Shown one piece after another: positions 7,499 through 16,694 of a stretch of DNA of 64,000 nucleotides. Each line of letters begins with the position of its first letter. Position 1 is the stretch's first letter. This DNA comes from a bacterium (GTDB lineage Bacteria; Cyanobacteriota; Vampirovibrionia; Vampirovibrionales; Vampirovibrionaceae), in NCBI GenBank assembly GCA_030429585.1, contig JAUIEU010000001.1:1-64000 (forward strand), given 5' to 3'. Below the pieces are notes generated by a model, which saw nothing but the letters and a program-made list of their open reading frames with translations, did not search any database and was not told the DNA's origin. The position numbers and the translations under genes were made by a program.

Positions 7499-9125
7499 CG
7501 GGCTGCCGATTAATACGCACGTGCTGGAGATCGATTAAATTTAGGGGGCTAATCACCAAGCCATTAACGTGGGGCTTGGCCAGCCATAGCTTGTTTGCCG
7601 TATACAGCGGAATAATAGCCGTATCGGTTTCTAACAGTTGCCGCTGGGCTGTATTCATTAGTTGTTGGCGCTGGGGGCCATTGGCAGTAATGGCGGCGGT
7701 TTTAACGGCGGTATCGTATGTGTGGCTTTGCCAGCCAGTGTAGTTATTACCACTATCGCTGGTAAACAGGGCTAAAAAACTGTCAGCATCGGGGTAATCG
7801 ACAAACCAGCCTAGGCGGTATAGCCCTGGGGGCTGGGTTTGCAGCTGTTTTAAAAACATCTTCCATTCCATGTTTTGCAGCGTAACGGTAACGCCAAGGT
7901 GTTTTTGCCATTGGTACTGCAAAATTTCCATTTCTTTGCGAGTATCGTTTTGGGTGGCATACCCCAGCGCCACGGTAGGGAAGGGGTTATTAGGCCCGTA
8001 ACCCGCTTGTTTTAGCAGGGCTTTGGCTTTAGCTGGGTTAAAGGCTAAGCCTAAATCTGGGTTATAGCCAAACAATCCGGGGGTAAGCCACGTGGCATTG
8101 GCCTTTTGACCGCTTTGCAGTAATTTTTCAAACCAGCTTCTATCTGTGGCGTGGGCAAAGGCCTGACGAACCAAGGGGTTATTAAAAGGCGCCTGCTGGG
8201 TGTTAAATCCAATATAATTTAGCCGATAAATTGGGTTTAGGTGGGCATCGGGGTGGTGTTGTAGGCGGCGAACATCGCTAGCCGGAATGCTGGTGGTGGT
8301 CTCAATCAGGTCCAGCTCGTTATTTTCGTACATTACCACGCTGGTGTTAGGGTCGTTTACCATTACCATCTCAATAGTGGTGGTGGGCGTGGCCACGTTG
8401 TTTAGGTGGTAATTGGGGTTGGGAGATAACGTTAAATGATCTTCGTGCTTCCATTCGGCCAGTTGGTAGGGCCCATTACCCACAAAGTGGCCGGGTTCCG
8501 TCCATTGGTCACCGTATTGCTTAATCACATCCAGCCGTGCCGGTAGGGCAATAGGGGCGGCCATTAAATCTAAAAAAAACGGAATAGGTCGCGCCAGGGT
8601 TACCTGTAAGGTATGGGCGTTAAGGGCGGTTGCCTTAACCGTGGAAAAATCCGTAGGCGCTTGGTAAAAGGCTTTAGCGCCAGCCAGTTCATACAGAAAA
8701 AAGGCGTAATCCGCGCCGGTGGCAGGGGTTAGGGCGCGCTGCCAGCCATCTAAAAAATGTTGTGCGGTTACCGGGGCACCGTCGTGCCAGCGGGCGGCTT
8801 TATCCAAGTAAAAGGTATACGTCAGTCGGTCAGGCGAAATATCCCATCGTTTGGCCACGGCGGGCTGTACGGCCATATCTGGGCCAAATTGCACTAGCCC
8901 TTTCATCAGGTTTTGAATAACGGTGTAACTGGTGAGATCCACCGCCTTGGTGGGGTCTAGCGTGGGAGGTTCGGTGCCTAGGTTTAAGGTAAAGAGTGGC
9001 GAAGCGGCACCGTTATGGCTAGAGGGCGGTGATGGCGTGATGCCACACCCCGAAAGACCCACGGCAATAGCCCCCATAACAACCCCGAAAAGCAGGGGTA
9101 TGAGATAACGTTGAAGGGCGAGCAT
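7491..9125 (-). CDS. Oligopeptide ABC transporter substrate-binding lipoprotein
   Basis: 544 residues, SBP_bac_5 (OppA/DppA) family. A lipoprotein signal ends in the lipobox LSGC at Cys27, so the mature protein is membrane-anchored. Family landmarks are LNLGTEPPTLDPTKAVDLTS near 48-67, LTYTFYLDKAARWHDGAPVT near 135, NPLVRQAFAHATDR near 320 and GLYRLGWFVDYPDADSFL near 445. It would bind peptides for an Opp/Dpp-type importer, but no permease or ATPase gene is adjacent. It starts only 5 bp after atpG, so it can be read from the ATP synthase transcript, an unusual neighbour. Confidence 0.88.
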   Translation of the reverse strand: MLALQRYLIPLLFGVVMGAIAVGLSGCGITPSPPSSHNGAASPLFTLNLGTEPPTLDPTKAVDLTSYTVIQNLMKGLVQFGPDMAVQPAVAKRWDISPDRLTYTFYLDKAARWHDGAPVTAQHFLDGWQRALTPATGADYAFFLYELAGAKAFYQAPTDFSTVKATALNAHTLQVTLARPIPFFLDLMAAPIALPARLDVIKQYGDQWTEPGHFVGNGPYQLAEWKHEDHLTLSPNPNYHLNNVATPTTTIEMVMVNDPNTSVVMYENNELDLIETTTSIPASDVRRLQHHPDAHLNPIYRLNYIGFNTQQAPFNNPLVRQAFAHATDRSWFEKLLQSGQKANATWLTPGLFGYNPDLGLAFNPAKAKALLKQAGYGPNNPFPTVALGYATQNDTRKEMEILQYQWQKHLGVTVTLQNMEWKMFLKQLQTQPPGLYRLGWFVDYPDADSFLALFTSDSGNNYTGWQSHTYDTAVKTAAITANGPQRQQLMNTAQRQLLETDTAIIPLYTANKLWLAKPHVNGLVISPLNLIDLQHVRINRQPAN

Positions 9126-9130
9126 AGGGC

Positions 9131-10075
9131 TTAGGCTAATGCTTGGGCGCCGCTGACGATTTCTAGAATCTCTTGGGTAATAGCGGCTTGGCGAACCTTG
9201 TTGTACTGAATGGTAAGCTTGCCAATCATTTCGCTAGCATTAGTGGTTGCGTTGGCCATGGCAGTCATCCGGGCGGCCAGCTCGCTTGCGGCACTTTCTA
9301 ACAATAGCGTGTATAGCTGATTAGTTAAGTATAGTGGCACTAGGGCGTTTAAAACAGTAACCGGGTCGGGCTCAATAAGTTGCTCGCGTGGGGCTACGGT
9401 CGCTTGGCCGCTGGTAGGGGCCACGGCTAATAATTCGGCAGGGTACACGCCGGGGTCGGGGATAGATACGGTGGGCAGCAAGCTGGTTAGCTGCACCTTG
9501 TAACTAATCATGCTGCGGAAATGGGTGGATAGCACCACAATGTCGTCCACATCGCCAGCTAAGTATGCTTTGCTTAGCGTGTCTACCACGTCTTTGGCGT
9601 GCATGCTGGTGGGGGCCGCTGTCATATCTACCATGGTGCCAATCACGGTGCTTTTGCCGTAGCGCTTCATGGCTTGGGTTACTTTGCGGCCAATGGTGTA
9701 AAACACAGGGGTTTTGCCTTGGGCCAGCAAGTGCTTTTCTAACTTTAGCGCTTGGCGAATAATGGTGCCGTTAAAGGCGCCACACAAGCCACGGTCAGAA
9801 CTCATTACCACAATGGCGGGGTTATTCGCGCCGGTGGGGGTGGTTAGCCATTTTAAGGTGCCTGCAGCATCCGGTTCGTTAGCCAAGTGCTGTTGGGCAG
9901 CACCAGCTACTTCTAACAACAGTTGCTCTAGCTGGGCACTATAAGGGCGAATTGCCTTTACCTTGTTTTCTGCACGCTTAACTTTAGCCGCCGCCACCAT
10001 ACGCATGGCTTGCGTAATTTTTTGCGTGTTTTTAACGCTTTTAATGCGTCGGCGAATATCTTTTAAGTTGGCCAT
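9131..10075 (-). CDS. atpG: ATP synthase gamma subunit
   Basis: Central rotor stalk of F1. 314 residues, longer than the about 285 typical of most bacteria and close to cyanobacterial length; the extra residues sit around 205-245 (TVSIPDPGVYPAELLAVAPT onward). The N-terminus MANLKDIRRRIKSVKNTQKI and C-terminus RQAAITQEILEIVSGAQAL are diagnostic helices that form the coiled coil inside the alpha-beta ring. Last ATP synthase gene of the operon. The beta and epsilon genes are not here, as in cyanobacteria where they form a separate operon. Confidence 0.95.
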   Translation of the reverse strand: MANLKDIRRRIKSVKNTQKITQAMRMVAAAKVKRAENKVKAIRPYSAQLEQLLLEVAGAAQQHLANEPDAAGTLKWLTTPTGANNPAIVVMSSDRGLCGAFNGTIIRQALKLEKHLLAQGKTPVFYTIGRKVTQAMKRYGKSTVIGTMVDMTAAPTSMHAKDVVDTLSKAYLAGDVDDIVVLSTHFRSMISYKVQLTSLLPTVSIPDPGVYPAELLAVAPTSGQATVAPREQLIEPDPVTVLNALVPLYLTNQLYTLLLESAASELAARMTAMANATTNASEMIGKLTIQYNKVRQAAITQEILEIVSGAQALA

Positions 10076-10133
10076 GAGAAAACAGTCTCGTTATACGTTG
10101 GGTTAACTAAGGGTAAAGGTGCAGGCAATGTGC

Positions 10134-11660
10134 TTACGCGCTAAATACGTCACTAGCAAAGGTGTTTAGGTGCTTCAGTAGTTCAGCTTGGTCGTCATCG
10201 CTAGGCTTGGCACCGGTATCAATCTTGCTTTCTAGTGCGGCAGCATTAGCGGTAAAGTAATCAAACCACTGGGCTTTAAACTTTTGGATAGCTTCATTAG
10301 GCACGGTATCAAACACGCCTTTGTTACCACCAAACAGAATGCTGTACACCTGCGCTACTGATAGTGGCGCGTACTGTGGCTGTTTTAGTAGCTCTACTAG
10401 TTTTTCGCCGCGCAACAGTTGTTGCTGGGTGGCTTTGTCTAGGTCGCTTGCAAACTGGGCAAAAGCTTCTAGTTCGCGGTATTGGGCTAAATCCAGGCGC
10501 AACTTACCGGCTACCGATTTAACGGCTTTGGTTTGGGCGGCACCACCTACACGCGATACCGAAATACCAGCGTTAATAGCAGGGCGAATACCGGCGTTAA
10601 ATAGGTCAGATTCTAAGAAGATTTGACCATCGGTAATGGAGATAACGTTGGTAGGAATATACGCAGATACGTCACCGGCCTGGGTTTCAATAATGGGTAG
10701 GGCTGTTAAGCTACCGGCGCCTTGCTCGTCGCTTAGTTTAGCGGCGCGCTCTAGTAGGCGGCTGTGCAAGTAGAACACATCACCAGGGTAGGCTTCGCGG
10801 CCTGGCGGACGACGTAGCAACAAGCTCATCGAACGGTACGCCCAAGCATGCTTGGTTAAATCATCGTAAACACATAGCACGTGCTTACCTTGCTTCATAA
10901 AGTGCTCACCAATGGCTACTGCAGCAAAGGGGGCTAAGAATTGCATGGGTGCTGGGTCAATAGCGCTAGCGGCTACGATAATGGTGTTTTTCATGGCACC
11001 GTGGTCTTCTAGCGTTTTTACGATTTGCGCAACCGAGCTAGATTTTTGACCAATGGCACAGTAAATAGAAATTACATCTTCGTTTTTTTGGTTGATGATG
11101 GCATCCAGAGCAATGGCGGTTTTGCCGGTTTGACGGTCGCCAATAATCAGTTCGCGTTGGCCACGGCCAATGGGTATCATGGCGTCGATAGCGGTAATAC
11201 CGGTTTGTAGTGGCTCATGTACCGATTTACGAGCAATAATGCCGGGGGCTTTTTTCTCAATTGGTACGGTGGCTTCAGCGTCAATGGGGCCTTTGCCATC
11301 AATGGGGTTACCCAGTGGGTCTACCACGCGGCCAGCCAGTGCTTCGCCAACGGGGATGGAGGCAATTTTGCCGGTAGATTTTACGGTTTGGCCTTCTTTA
11401 ATTTTGGTGTAGTCGCCCATAATTACGGCGCCCACATTGTCTTCTTCTAGGTTTAGTACCATGCCGGTGGTGTCTTGGCCGTCGTCAAAGGTGAGTAGTT
11501 CGCCGGCCATTGCGTTGCGCAAGCCATAAATACGGGCAATACCGTCACCAACTTCGGTAACACGGCCCACGTCACTCACATCAATAGCGGGTTGGAATTC
11601 AGCCAACCGGGCCTTTAGGATGGAACGAATTTCATCGGCGTGGAGGGTAGATGCAGTCAT
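10134..11660 (-). CDS. atpA: ATP synthase alpha subunit
   Basis: Non-catalytic nucleotide-binding subunit of F1, 508 residues, full length. The Walker A motif GDRQTGKT is at 174-181. [17 protein letters not shown] and the C-terminal ATPase signature region [20 protein letters not shown] are intact. It lies 71 bp after the delta gene and 58 bp before gamma in one operon. No anomaly seen. Confidence 0.97.
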   Translation of the reverse strand: MTASTLHADEIRSILKARLAEFQPAIDVSDVGRVTEVGDGIARIYGLRNAMAGELLTFDDGQDTTGMVLNLEEDNVGAVIMGDYTKIKEGQTVKSTGKIASIPVGEALAGRVVDPLGNPIDGKGPIDAEATVPIEKKAPGIIARKSVHEPLQTGITAIDAMIPIGRGQRELIIGDRQTGKTAIALDAIINQKNEDVISIYCAIGQKSSSVAQIVKTLEDHGAMKNTIIVAASAIDPAPMQFLAPFAAVAIGEHFMKQGKHVLCVYDDLTKHAWAYRSMSLLLRRPPGREAYPGDVFYLHSRLLERAAKLSDEQGAGSLTALPIIETQAGDVSAYIPTNVISITDGQIFLESDLFNAGIRPAINAGISVSRVGGAAQTKAVKSVAGKLRLDLAQYRELEAFAQFASDLDKATQQQLLRGEKLVELLKQPQYAPLSVAQVYSILFGGNKGVFDTVPNEAIQKFKAQWFDYFTANAAALESKIDTGAKPSDDDQAELLKHLNTFASDVFSA

Positions 11661-11731
11661 TTTATTAGAGTCCTTACTCGTCAGAGGGGTTTAAAAATTA
11701 AAAGGGGTTTAAAGAAGATTCAAAAAGAATG

Positions 11732-12274
11732 TTAGCTAACCGCAGTGGGTTGGGTCATTTGCTGAAGCTGGGATAAAAAGGTGCCATCAATGCGGCGGTC
11801 GCCAAATTGTAGGGCCGCGCCGCCTAAAATACGGCTGTCTACGACGGTTTCTAGCAGTACTTCGGTATATCCGTAGCGGGCTTTCATGGCGTCGGTTACT
11901 TTAGCTAGTACGGCAGGGTCTACGGGGGCAGCGGTGGTTAGAGTGCCACGCACGCGGCCTTGCTTATCGTCTACCATGGCTTGCACGTCAGCTACCACAG
12001 CGGGGAAAAGGCGAATCCGCTGGTGCTCAATTAGCAAAAATAGCAGATTTTTTACGGCCTCATCGGCACCGGTTAGGGCGGCGTTTAGCAGGTCAAATTT
12101 TTGGCTGGCATCTAAACTAGGGTTAGAGAGTACGTCGTATAGCCCGTCGCCGAGTTCGTCAAATACTGTATTTACAGTGGTTAGTTGCGCCATCACGTCA
12201 TCCAAACGGTTAGATTCGGTGGCCCATTGAACTAGGGCGTCGGCGTAGCGGTGGCTAATGGCATCAGTAGGCAT
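11732..12274 (-). CDS. atpH: ATP synthase delta subunit
   Basis: Peripheral-stalk connector between F1 and the b/b-prime stator, 180 residues, usual length (OSCP/delta family). Typical parts are the N-terminal helical domain (MPTDAISHRYADALVQWA) and the C-terminal signature VLLETVVDSRILGGAALQFG with RRIDGTFLSQLQQM. Positioned between b and alpha, the standard bacterial order. In cyanobacteria the same gene is called atpD. Confidence 0.95.
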   Translation of the reverse strand: MPTDAISHRYADALVQWATESNRLDDVMAQLTTVNTVFDELGDGLYDVLSNPSLDASQKFDLLNAALTGADEAVKNLLFLLIEHQRIRLFPAVVADVQAMVDDKQGRVRGTLTTAAPVDPAVLAKVTDAMKARYGYTEVLLETVVDSRILGGAALQFGDRRIDGTFLSQLQQMTQPTAVS

Positions 12275-12333
12275 AAGGGTTAAAACAGGGGTCGGTTAGG
12301 GGGTAACAGGGTTAAAAAGAGAAAGGAATAGTG

Positions 12334-12951
12334 TTATTTGCTGGCCAGTTGCTCGGCAAAGGTATTTACCGAATTAGCCTTCTGGGCGTCGGGTAGTTGG
12401 CCAAGGGCTTCTTTAGCAGAAGCGACGGCATCGGCGAGTACTTGTTCTTGAAGGTTACGCATCATGCGTTTGTCTTCTTGGGCCATGCGCTGATGAGAAC
12501 GTTCTACAATACTGTCGGCTTCGGCTTGGGCATCGGCTAAAATTTTAGCGCGTAAATCTTGGGCAGATTGGGTGGCGTTGCTTAAAATTTCGTCTACTTC
12601 GCCATTTAGGTTAGCGGTGCGTTGTTGAATAGCAGCCAATGCCGCGTTGGCTTTGTCGCGCTCGGCATATAAGGTGTCTAGCTCGTTTTTAATATCCGCT
12701 TGTTGGTTATGAAAAATTTTGTGGGCGTTGGCTTTGCGCACGGCCCAAATAATAACAATGGCGGCCAAAACAATGTTAACCACGTTGGTGTGTAACCACC
12801 ATTCCAACGAATACAGCGCAGGGCCGTGGGCGGCAGCATGCTCGCCTGCAGCGTGGGCAGCCTCTGTAGCGCCATGCTCGGCGGCTTGGGCAAGCGCCTG
12901 CACAGGTACGAGTAGCAAAAACAGTAGAGTTGAAATTAAGGAATAAACCAT
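12334..12951 (-). CDS. atpF: ATP synthase b subunit
   Basis: Membrane-anchored stator arm of Fo. 205 residues with an N-terminal hydrophobic stretch (about 1-20), a His/Ala-rich linker, a second membrane helix (about 52-70, HTNVVNIVLAAIVIIWAV), and then a long charged coiled coil to residue about 190. The first hydrophobic stretch could be a cleaved signal, as reported for some long b subunits. It follows the b-prime gene directly; b and b-prime would form a heterodimer. Confidence 0.9.
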   Translation of the reverse strand: MVYSLISTLLFLLLVPVQALAQAAEHGATEAAHAAGEHAAAHGPALYSLEWWLHTNVVNIVLAAIVIIWAVRKANAHKIFHNQQADIKNELDTLYAERDKANAALAAIQQRTANLNGEVDEILSNATQSAQDLRAKILADAQAEADSIVERSHQRMAQEDKRMMRNLQEQVLADAVASAKEALGQLPDAQKANSVNTFAEQLASK

Positions 12952-13018
12952 AGTGGGTATCGTGTGTGTGGGTTTAGCGGGGTTAAACGGAAAGGATAAA
13001 AGGTTTGTTGGCGGCTAA

Positions 13019-13456
13019 TTAGCGAGACATGGCTGCCTGTGGTTGGCCAGTTAGTTGGGCCACAATATCGCCAGCCCAGTTGCTGCGCTCGCTGGCTAGT
13101 TCACCAAGCACGGTTTGCCGTTGGGCATCGAGTGCTTGCAAGTGGTTTTCTAAGGCCACATTAGCCTTAGTGCGTGCGGCATCGGTTTCAACACTCGCAT
13201 CTTTTAGGGCGGCTTGGCGGTGTTCTGCCATAAGCTGTTGGGCTTTTTGGCGGGCTTCTGCCAGTTGTTGCTGATAGGTGGCGGCGAGTTCAGCTTCGGT
13301 TTGGGCAGCTTGGCCAGCAAGCTGTAGGGTATTTTGCCGCTCGGCTTCGCGGGCAGCTAAAATGTTGCGGATGGGCTCAAAAAAGACCTGCCGCATTAGC
13401 ACCATAAACACCATAAAGCTGGCGAAAATGACAATAAATGTAGCGTTAAAATCCAT
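13019..13456 (-). CDS. ATP synthase b-prime subunit (second b-type subunit)
   Basis: 145 residues: one membrane helix at about 5-25 (ATFIVIFASFMVFMVLMRQV), then FFEPIRNILAAREAERQNTL and a continuous charged coiled coil. A separate b-prime upstream of b is characteristic of cyanobacteria, chloroplasts and some photosynthetic bacteria, where the stator is a b/b-prime heterodimer; most other bacteria use two identical b subunits. Finding it in a window without photosynthesis genes supports a cyanobacterial-lineage heterotroph. Cyanobacterial gene naming calls it atpG, which conflicts with the name for gamma. Confidence 0.88.
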   Translation of the reverse strand: MDFNATFIVIFASFMVFMVLMRQVFFEPIRNILAAREAERQNTLQLAGQAAQTEAELAATYQQQLAEARQKAQQLMAEHRQAALKDASVETDAARTKANVALENHLQALDAQRQTVLGELASERSNWAGDIVAQLTGQPQAAMSR

Positions 13457-13558
13457 GGTGCAACAACCGTAGGGTTAAACTAATAAGTGTAAAAAAAGAG
13501 TACTAAGAAAAAGGGGTAAAGGGGTAACACGTGGCTACCCCTTTAAAATGAGTATGTC

Positions 13559-13798
13559 TTATACAAAGATTTTGCTGAAGACTAGGTAGAAGGCAACGAA
13601 GCCAAACAGACCAAGCAATTCAACTACACCTAGGGTAATAAAGAATTGAGGGGTAATAGCGCCTTGCACGTCGGGTTGGCGAGCAACGCTATCAAAATAG
13701 TGGCTAGCCATCATGCCAATACCGATAGCAGGACCAATACCGGCCAAGCCAACAGCAATAGGGGCACTCAACATAGCGGCTGCGTTTACGTCAAACAT
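13559..13798 (-). CDS. atpE: ATP synthase c subunit (proteolipid ring)
   Basis: 79 residues, two membrane helices joined by the conserved polar loop ARQP (39-42). The ion-binding carboxylate is Glu60 (LGVVELLGLFG). The first helix has the Gly-rich packing motif GIGPAIGIG. The residues that coordinate sodium in Na-type rings are absent: Ile27 stands where Gln is expected and the Ser/Thr after the Glu is Leu. A proton-translocating ring is therefore likely. Strong position in the operon between a and b-prime. Confidence 0.96.
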   Translation of the reverse strand: MFDVNAAAMLSAPIAVGLAGIGPAIGIGMMASHYFDSVARQPDVQGAITPQFFITLGVVELLGLFGFVAFYLVFSKIFV

Positions 13799-13880
13799 GG
13801 TTATGACTCCTTAAAAGGTCAGATTATAGATACAAATGAAATATGAGAAAAACAGGGGGAGAAAAAAGATACTATTAAAA

Positions 13881-14576
13881 TTAGTGCTCGTCGTGGGTTT
13901 CCGTCATTAGGGCAATGTACACGGCGGTAAGAATGGCGAAAATGTAGGCCTGCACCACGGCTACAAACAATTCTAAAAACACCACAAAAGCAGGAATAAC
14001 ATAAGGCATTATGCTAATAGCCAGCCCAGAAAGAATCTCGCCGACCAAGATGTTAAAGTACAACCGAATAAGCAGAGAGCCAGGGCGAGTAATGTGCTCT
14101 AGCAGGTTCATGGGTAAAAACAGGGGGCTTGGGTGCAAGTGGTGGGTTAAAAAGCCCTTAATACCGGTGCGTTTAATGGCTAGCGCAATGTACATAACTA
14201 ACGAAATTATGGCCAGCGCGGCAGTGGTGTTAATATCGCCCGTTGCTGCCATTAGGTGGCCGGTAGGAATAATAGGGTCGAATAATTTTAAGGGGAGTTG
14301 CCCCATTAGGTTGGCGAGCAAAATAAATAAAAATAGCGAGCCTACAAAAAATAAATAACCGTCTGCTTTTTCGCCACCGGTGCTAAAGGTAATGCTGCGG
14401 CAAAAATTATAAACACCTTCGCCAGCGCTTTGCGCCACGCTAGGGATAAGTTTTAAGTTTCGGGTGGTCCACCAGCCAAATAATAATAGTAGACCCATGG
14501 CTGCCCATGCCATGATAATGGTGTTAGCGTTCACAACAAGGCCATCGCCAAAAGACAGTTGCCAGAAATGATCCAT
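13881..14576 (-). CDS. atpB: ATP synthase a subunit
   Basis: Stator channel subunit of Fo, 231 residues, five to six membrane helices. The essential Arg lies in SLLIRLYFNILVGEI near residue 175. The final helices hold VVQAYIFAILTAVYIALMTE, the family signature carrying the conserved Gln and Tyr. In the family, the Arg faces the Glu60 of the c ring to separate the two proton half-channels. First structural gene of the operon, preceded by two small membrane genes. Confidence 0.95.
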   Translation of the reverse strand: MDHFWQLSFGDGLVVNANTIIMAWAAMGLLLLFGWWTTRNLKLIPSVAQSAGEGVYNFCRSITFSTGGEKADGYLFFVGSLFLFILLANLMGQLPLKLFDPIIPTGHLMAATGDINTTAALAIISLVMYIALAIKRTGIKGFLTHHLHPSPLFLPMNLLEHITRPGSLLIRLYFNILVGEILSGLAISIMPYVIPAFVVFLELFVAVVQAYIFAILTAVYIALMTETHDEH

Positions 14577-14715
14577 ATAGGTGCCGTTTAATGTTTAAAT
14601 AGATAGTAAAAATGAAGCGCCGCTAGCAGGTACCAGTTTAGGTTGCACGCTAGGGCATTGAAATCCGCAAGGTTACTGTATCTCAACCATGGGGCCAGTC
14701 AAGCGCTGGCAGTGG

Positions 14716-15081
14716 CTAACTGCCTGATTTTACATTGTCTTTATTTGATGATTTTGCCGTGTGTTGCGTGGGTGTAGGTGCTGGATTGGTGGGCGGTTTT
14801 TTGCGGCCCCAGTAGGCTAACCATGCCGCGTGGGTTGTTGCAAAGCCTAGCAGCAGCCACCCCACCCGATGAATATGCCCATAGCTAAGCACCCCTATGG
14901 CGATGCCAGCAAATGCAAAGCGAACCAGACTCCCTAGTGCAAATTTTGCTGGTGATACAGGCGTGCCGGTTGCCTGTGCTTGTTGTTGGGTATGCATGCT
15001 TTTGTAGAGTAATTTATGGTAGAAGCCACCCACACCGATGCCTAGCAATATATGGTAGGCGGCAAACCACAGGGGATTCAT
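14716..15081 (-). CDS. Small membrane protein, AtpI-like, upstream of the ATP synthase genes
   Basis: 121 residues with three to four hydrophobic segments (about 3-22, 45-65, 72-92) and a Lys/Thr/Pro-rich tail. Position directly before atpB and the pattern ALGSLVRFAFAGIAIGVLSY fit the ATP synthase I (AtpI) family, which helps assemble the c ring or stabilise the enzyme. Sequence similarity in this family is weak, so the call leans on context. It lies 2 bp after the next small membrane gene. Confidence 0.6.
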   Translation of the reverse strand: MNPLWFAAYHILLGIGVGGFYHKLLYKSMHTQQQAQATGTPVSPAKFALGSLVRFAFAGIAIGVLSYGHIHRVGWLLLGFATTHAAWLAYWGRKKPPTNPAPTPTQHTAKSSNKDNVKSGS

Positions 15082-15083
15082 TA

Positions 15084-15395
15084 TTATTTACCCCGCCTAA
15101 TTTGTTGGGTGGCCAGCATGGCCAAACCAAGAAAAAACCCGATAATGGCAAATAGCACTGTCCATAGGTTACTCCATTGCCAGTGCTGGTGGGCCAGTTG
15201 GCCTAGCCATAAGCCAAGCCCCATGGGTATAATTAAAGAGGTTGCGTATTCCATAGCCCTTAGTATGGCGGAAGGTTTGGCGGCTTGTCTATGGATAACT
15301 GGGTTGTTATGGCGTGGGCAAATGGTTGGTGTATGTGCCATTAATGGTAAAAAGGCTTGACCATTGGCAGCCCTTTGACTAAGGTATTGCTCCAC
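15084..15395 (-). CDS. Small membrane protein, AtpZ-like, first gene of the ATP synthase operon
   Basis: Up to 103 residues. The C-terminal half has two membrane helices (about 50-66 with SLIIPMGLGLWLGQLAH and 76-95), the layout of AtpZ proteins that partner AtpI. The N-terminal 45 residues look non-conserved, and translation may start at a later Met (15341 or 15257). The longest start lies 20 bp from the opposite-strand tRNA-Glu gene, so the operon promoter must lie close to or overlap the tRNA if the long form is right. Confidence 0.55.
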   Translation of the reverse strand: MEQYLSQRAANGQAFLPLMAHTPTICPRHNNPVIHRQAAKPSAILRAMEYATSLIIPMGLGLWLGQLAHQHWQWSNLWTVLFAIIGFFLGLAMLATQQIRRGK

Positions 15396-15415
15396 TAATT
15401 TTTTGTGGAACGGGT

Positions 15416-15491
15416 GCCCCGTTCGTCTAGTGGCCTAGGACACCTCCCTTTCACGGAGGCGACAGGGGTTCGACTCCCCTACGGGGTACCA
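15416..15491 (+). tRNA. tRNA-Glu (anticodon UUC)
   Basis: Full cloverleaf. Acceptor GCCCCGT pairs with ACGGGGT (one G-U). The anticodon stem is CCTCC/GGAGG with anticodon TTC at 15450-15452, and the T arm is AGGGGTTCGACTCCCCT. The discriminator is A and CCA is encoded (15489-15491). Its 3' half is the attachment site of element A. Confidence 0.96.
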
Positions 15492-15492
15492 T
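15444..15492 (+). other. Left attachment site of element A (inside tRNA-Glu)
   Basis: 49 bp identical to 24216-24264, spanning the anticodon stem to one base past the CCA. Recombination in this block keeps the tRNA intact, the usual strategy of tyrosine integrases. Confidence 0.88.
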
Positions 15493-15581
15493 TCCTTAAT
15501 CTCGCGGAGCAATAGTCGGGTACCGCGTTTCGACGATTCAGAGAGCTCGCTTGAGAGTGCTTGCAAACGTGAACCATCAAG

Positions 15582-15629
15582 CCCAAAAGTGGGACATTTA
15601 AGCTCAACTTGGACAAAAGTTGGACATTG
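15582..15629 (+). promoter_or_regulatory. Two direct repeats at the left end, possible integrase arm sites
   Basis: CAAAAGTGGGACATTT (from 15584) and, 24 bp on, ACAAAAGTTGGACATTG (from 15613) are near-identical. A third copy sits at the other end of the element (24123-24147). Integrase arm-type sites have this placement. The first copy overlaps the integrase start codon, so it could also autoregulate. Confidence 0.45.
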
Positions 15630-16692
15630 TTCGAATGAATTTTTAACATCAGAGCAAGCTGGCAAAATCCTTAATGTAACTAGTAAAACGGTTAAGCGAT
15701 GGTGCGAGTCCGGCAAGCTAGCGGGCATTCCAACGCAATACGGTAGCCGAATAACCTGGAAAATTAGTGTTAATGCCGTTGAAACGTATCTAGATTCAAT
15801 TCAGGTGCTAGCGGAGCTAATGGTAGAGGAAGAGCGGCAACAAAATACGCCCCCGCTATCCACGTTAGTAGACGGCTTTCGTAAAGCAATGGTAAATGGT
15901 GAGCTGACGGGCAAGGCGTTTTCAGGCCGAACAGTTGATGACTATTTATATTATGTGAACCAATATGTAAAGCAGTACGAGAGCTTTAGTAAAGAGTGCA
16001 TGGCGGATTATCTGGCGAGTATTCCTGTAAAGCAGTTTGCAACACGAGAGAAGTCATATAAGGCGTTAATCTGCTTTGGTAAGCAGCTAGTGGTGGACAA
16101 TGTTATTGATGATTCAATGCTCGATAGCTGTCGTGAGCTACGCCCTAAACGCAATACGCCACCCCATCGCCCGATACCGAAGCCCGATGACGTTGAACGT
16201 ATCCTGGAGCTGGATATGAGCCAGTTAGATAGTGCTTTATTAGGTATTTGCATTCATACCGGCTTAAGAGCTAACGAAATAGCCAGCCTGACACTCGATA
16301 ACCTGAATACGAAAGCGGGTTTATTAGCGTTTATAGGCAAAGGTGGTAAGGAGCGCGTGGTTGGATTGAATGACGATTGCCTAAATGCTTTACAGGGCTA
16401 CGTTAATGAAGCAAGGCCAGCTAGTGCATCTCGACGGCTGCTGTTAAATGATGATGGTTTACCGCTAACCCGTCATTCTATCGCATCACGGATTCGTCGA
16501 CTGGGTGAACGTGTAGGCGTTAAAACAAGTCCTCATGCCCTACGGCGCTATTTCGCCACTAAACATGCGTTAGCTGGCCGCTCGCTGGCAATGCTCCAAC
16601 GTGTGTTAGGCCATAGTAGCCTTGGAACCACAGAGAAGTATATTCAAGCTACCGCGCTACAGGCTGCCGAAGAGATGAAGGGCTGGGATTGA
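15589..16692 (+). CDS. Tyrosine recombinase (integrase) of element A
   Basis: 367 residues. The only workable start in frame is the GTG at 15589. Residues 18-70 form an excisionase-like helix-turn-helix (FLTSEQAGKILNVTSKTVKR) fused in front, followed by the core-binding domain (about 90-180). The catalytic domain has all key residues: Arg227 (TGLRANE), Lys254 (GKGGKER), His316-x-x-Arg319 (HALRR), His342 (LGHSS) and nucleophile Tyr351 (TEKYIQA). It would integrate and excise element A at tRNA-Glu. The N-terminal MerR-like HTH fusion is a less common variant. It converges with the specificity gene, 2 bp apart. Confidence 0.92.
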   Translation: MGHLSSTWTKVGHCSNEFLTSEQAGKILNVTSKTVKRWCESGKLAGIPTQYGSRITWKISVNAVETYLDSIQVLAELMVEEERQQNTPPLSTLVDGFRKAMVNGELTGKAFSGRTVDDYLYYVNQYVKQYESFSKECMADYLASIPVKQFATREKSYKALICFGKQLVVDNVIDDSMLDSCRELRPKRNTPPHRPIPKPDDVERILELDMSQLDSALLGICIHTGLRANEIASLTLDNLNTKAGLLAFIGKGGKERVVGLNDDCLNALQGYVNEARPASASRRLLLNDDGLPLTRHSIASRIRRLGERVGVKTSPHALRRYFATKHALAGRSLAMLQRVLGHSSLGTTEKYIQATALQAAEEMKGWD

Positions 16693-16694
16693 AA

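Noticed and set aside
15435..15728. Minus-strand frame of 97 codons through tRNA-Glu
   Set aside because: Antisense of tRNA and integrase; useful only to show where the serine recombinase would end in an intact tRNA.
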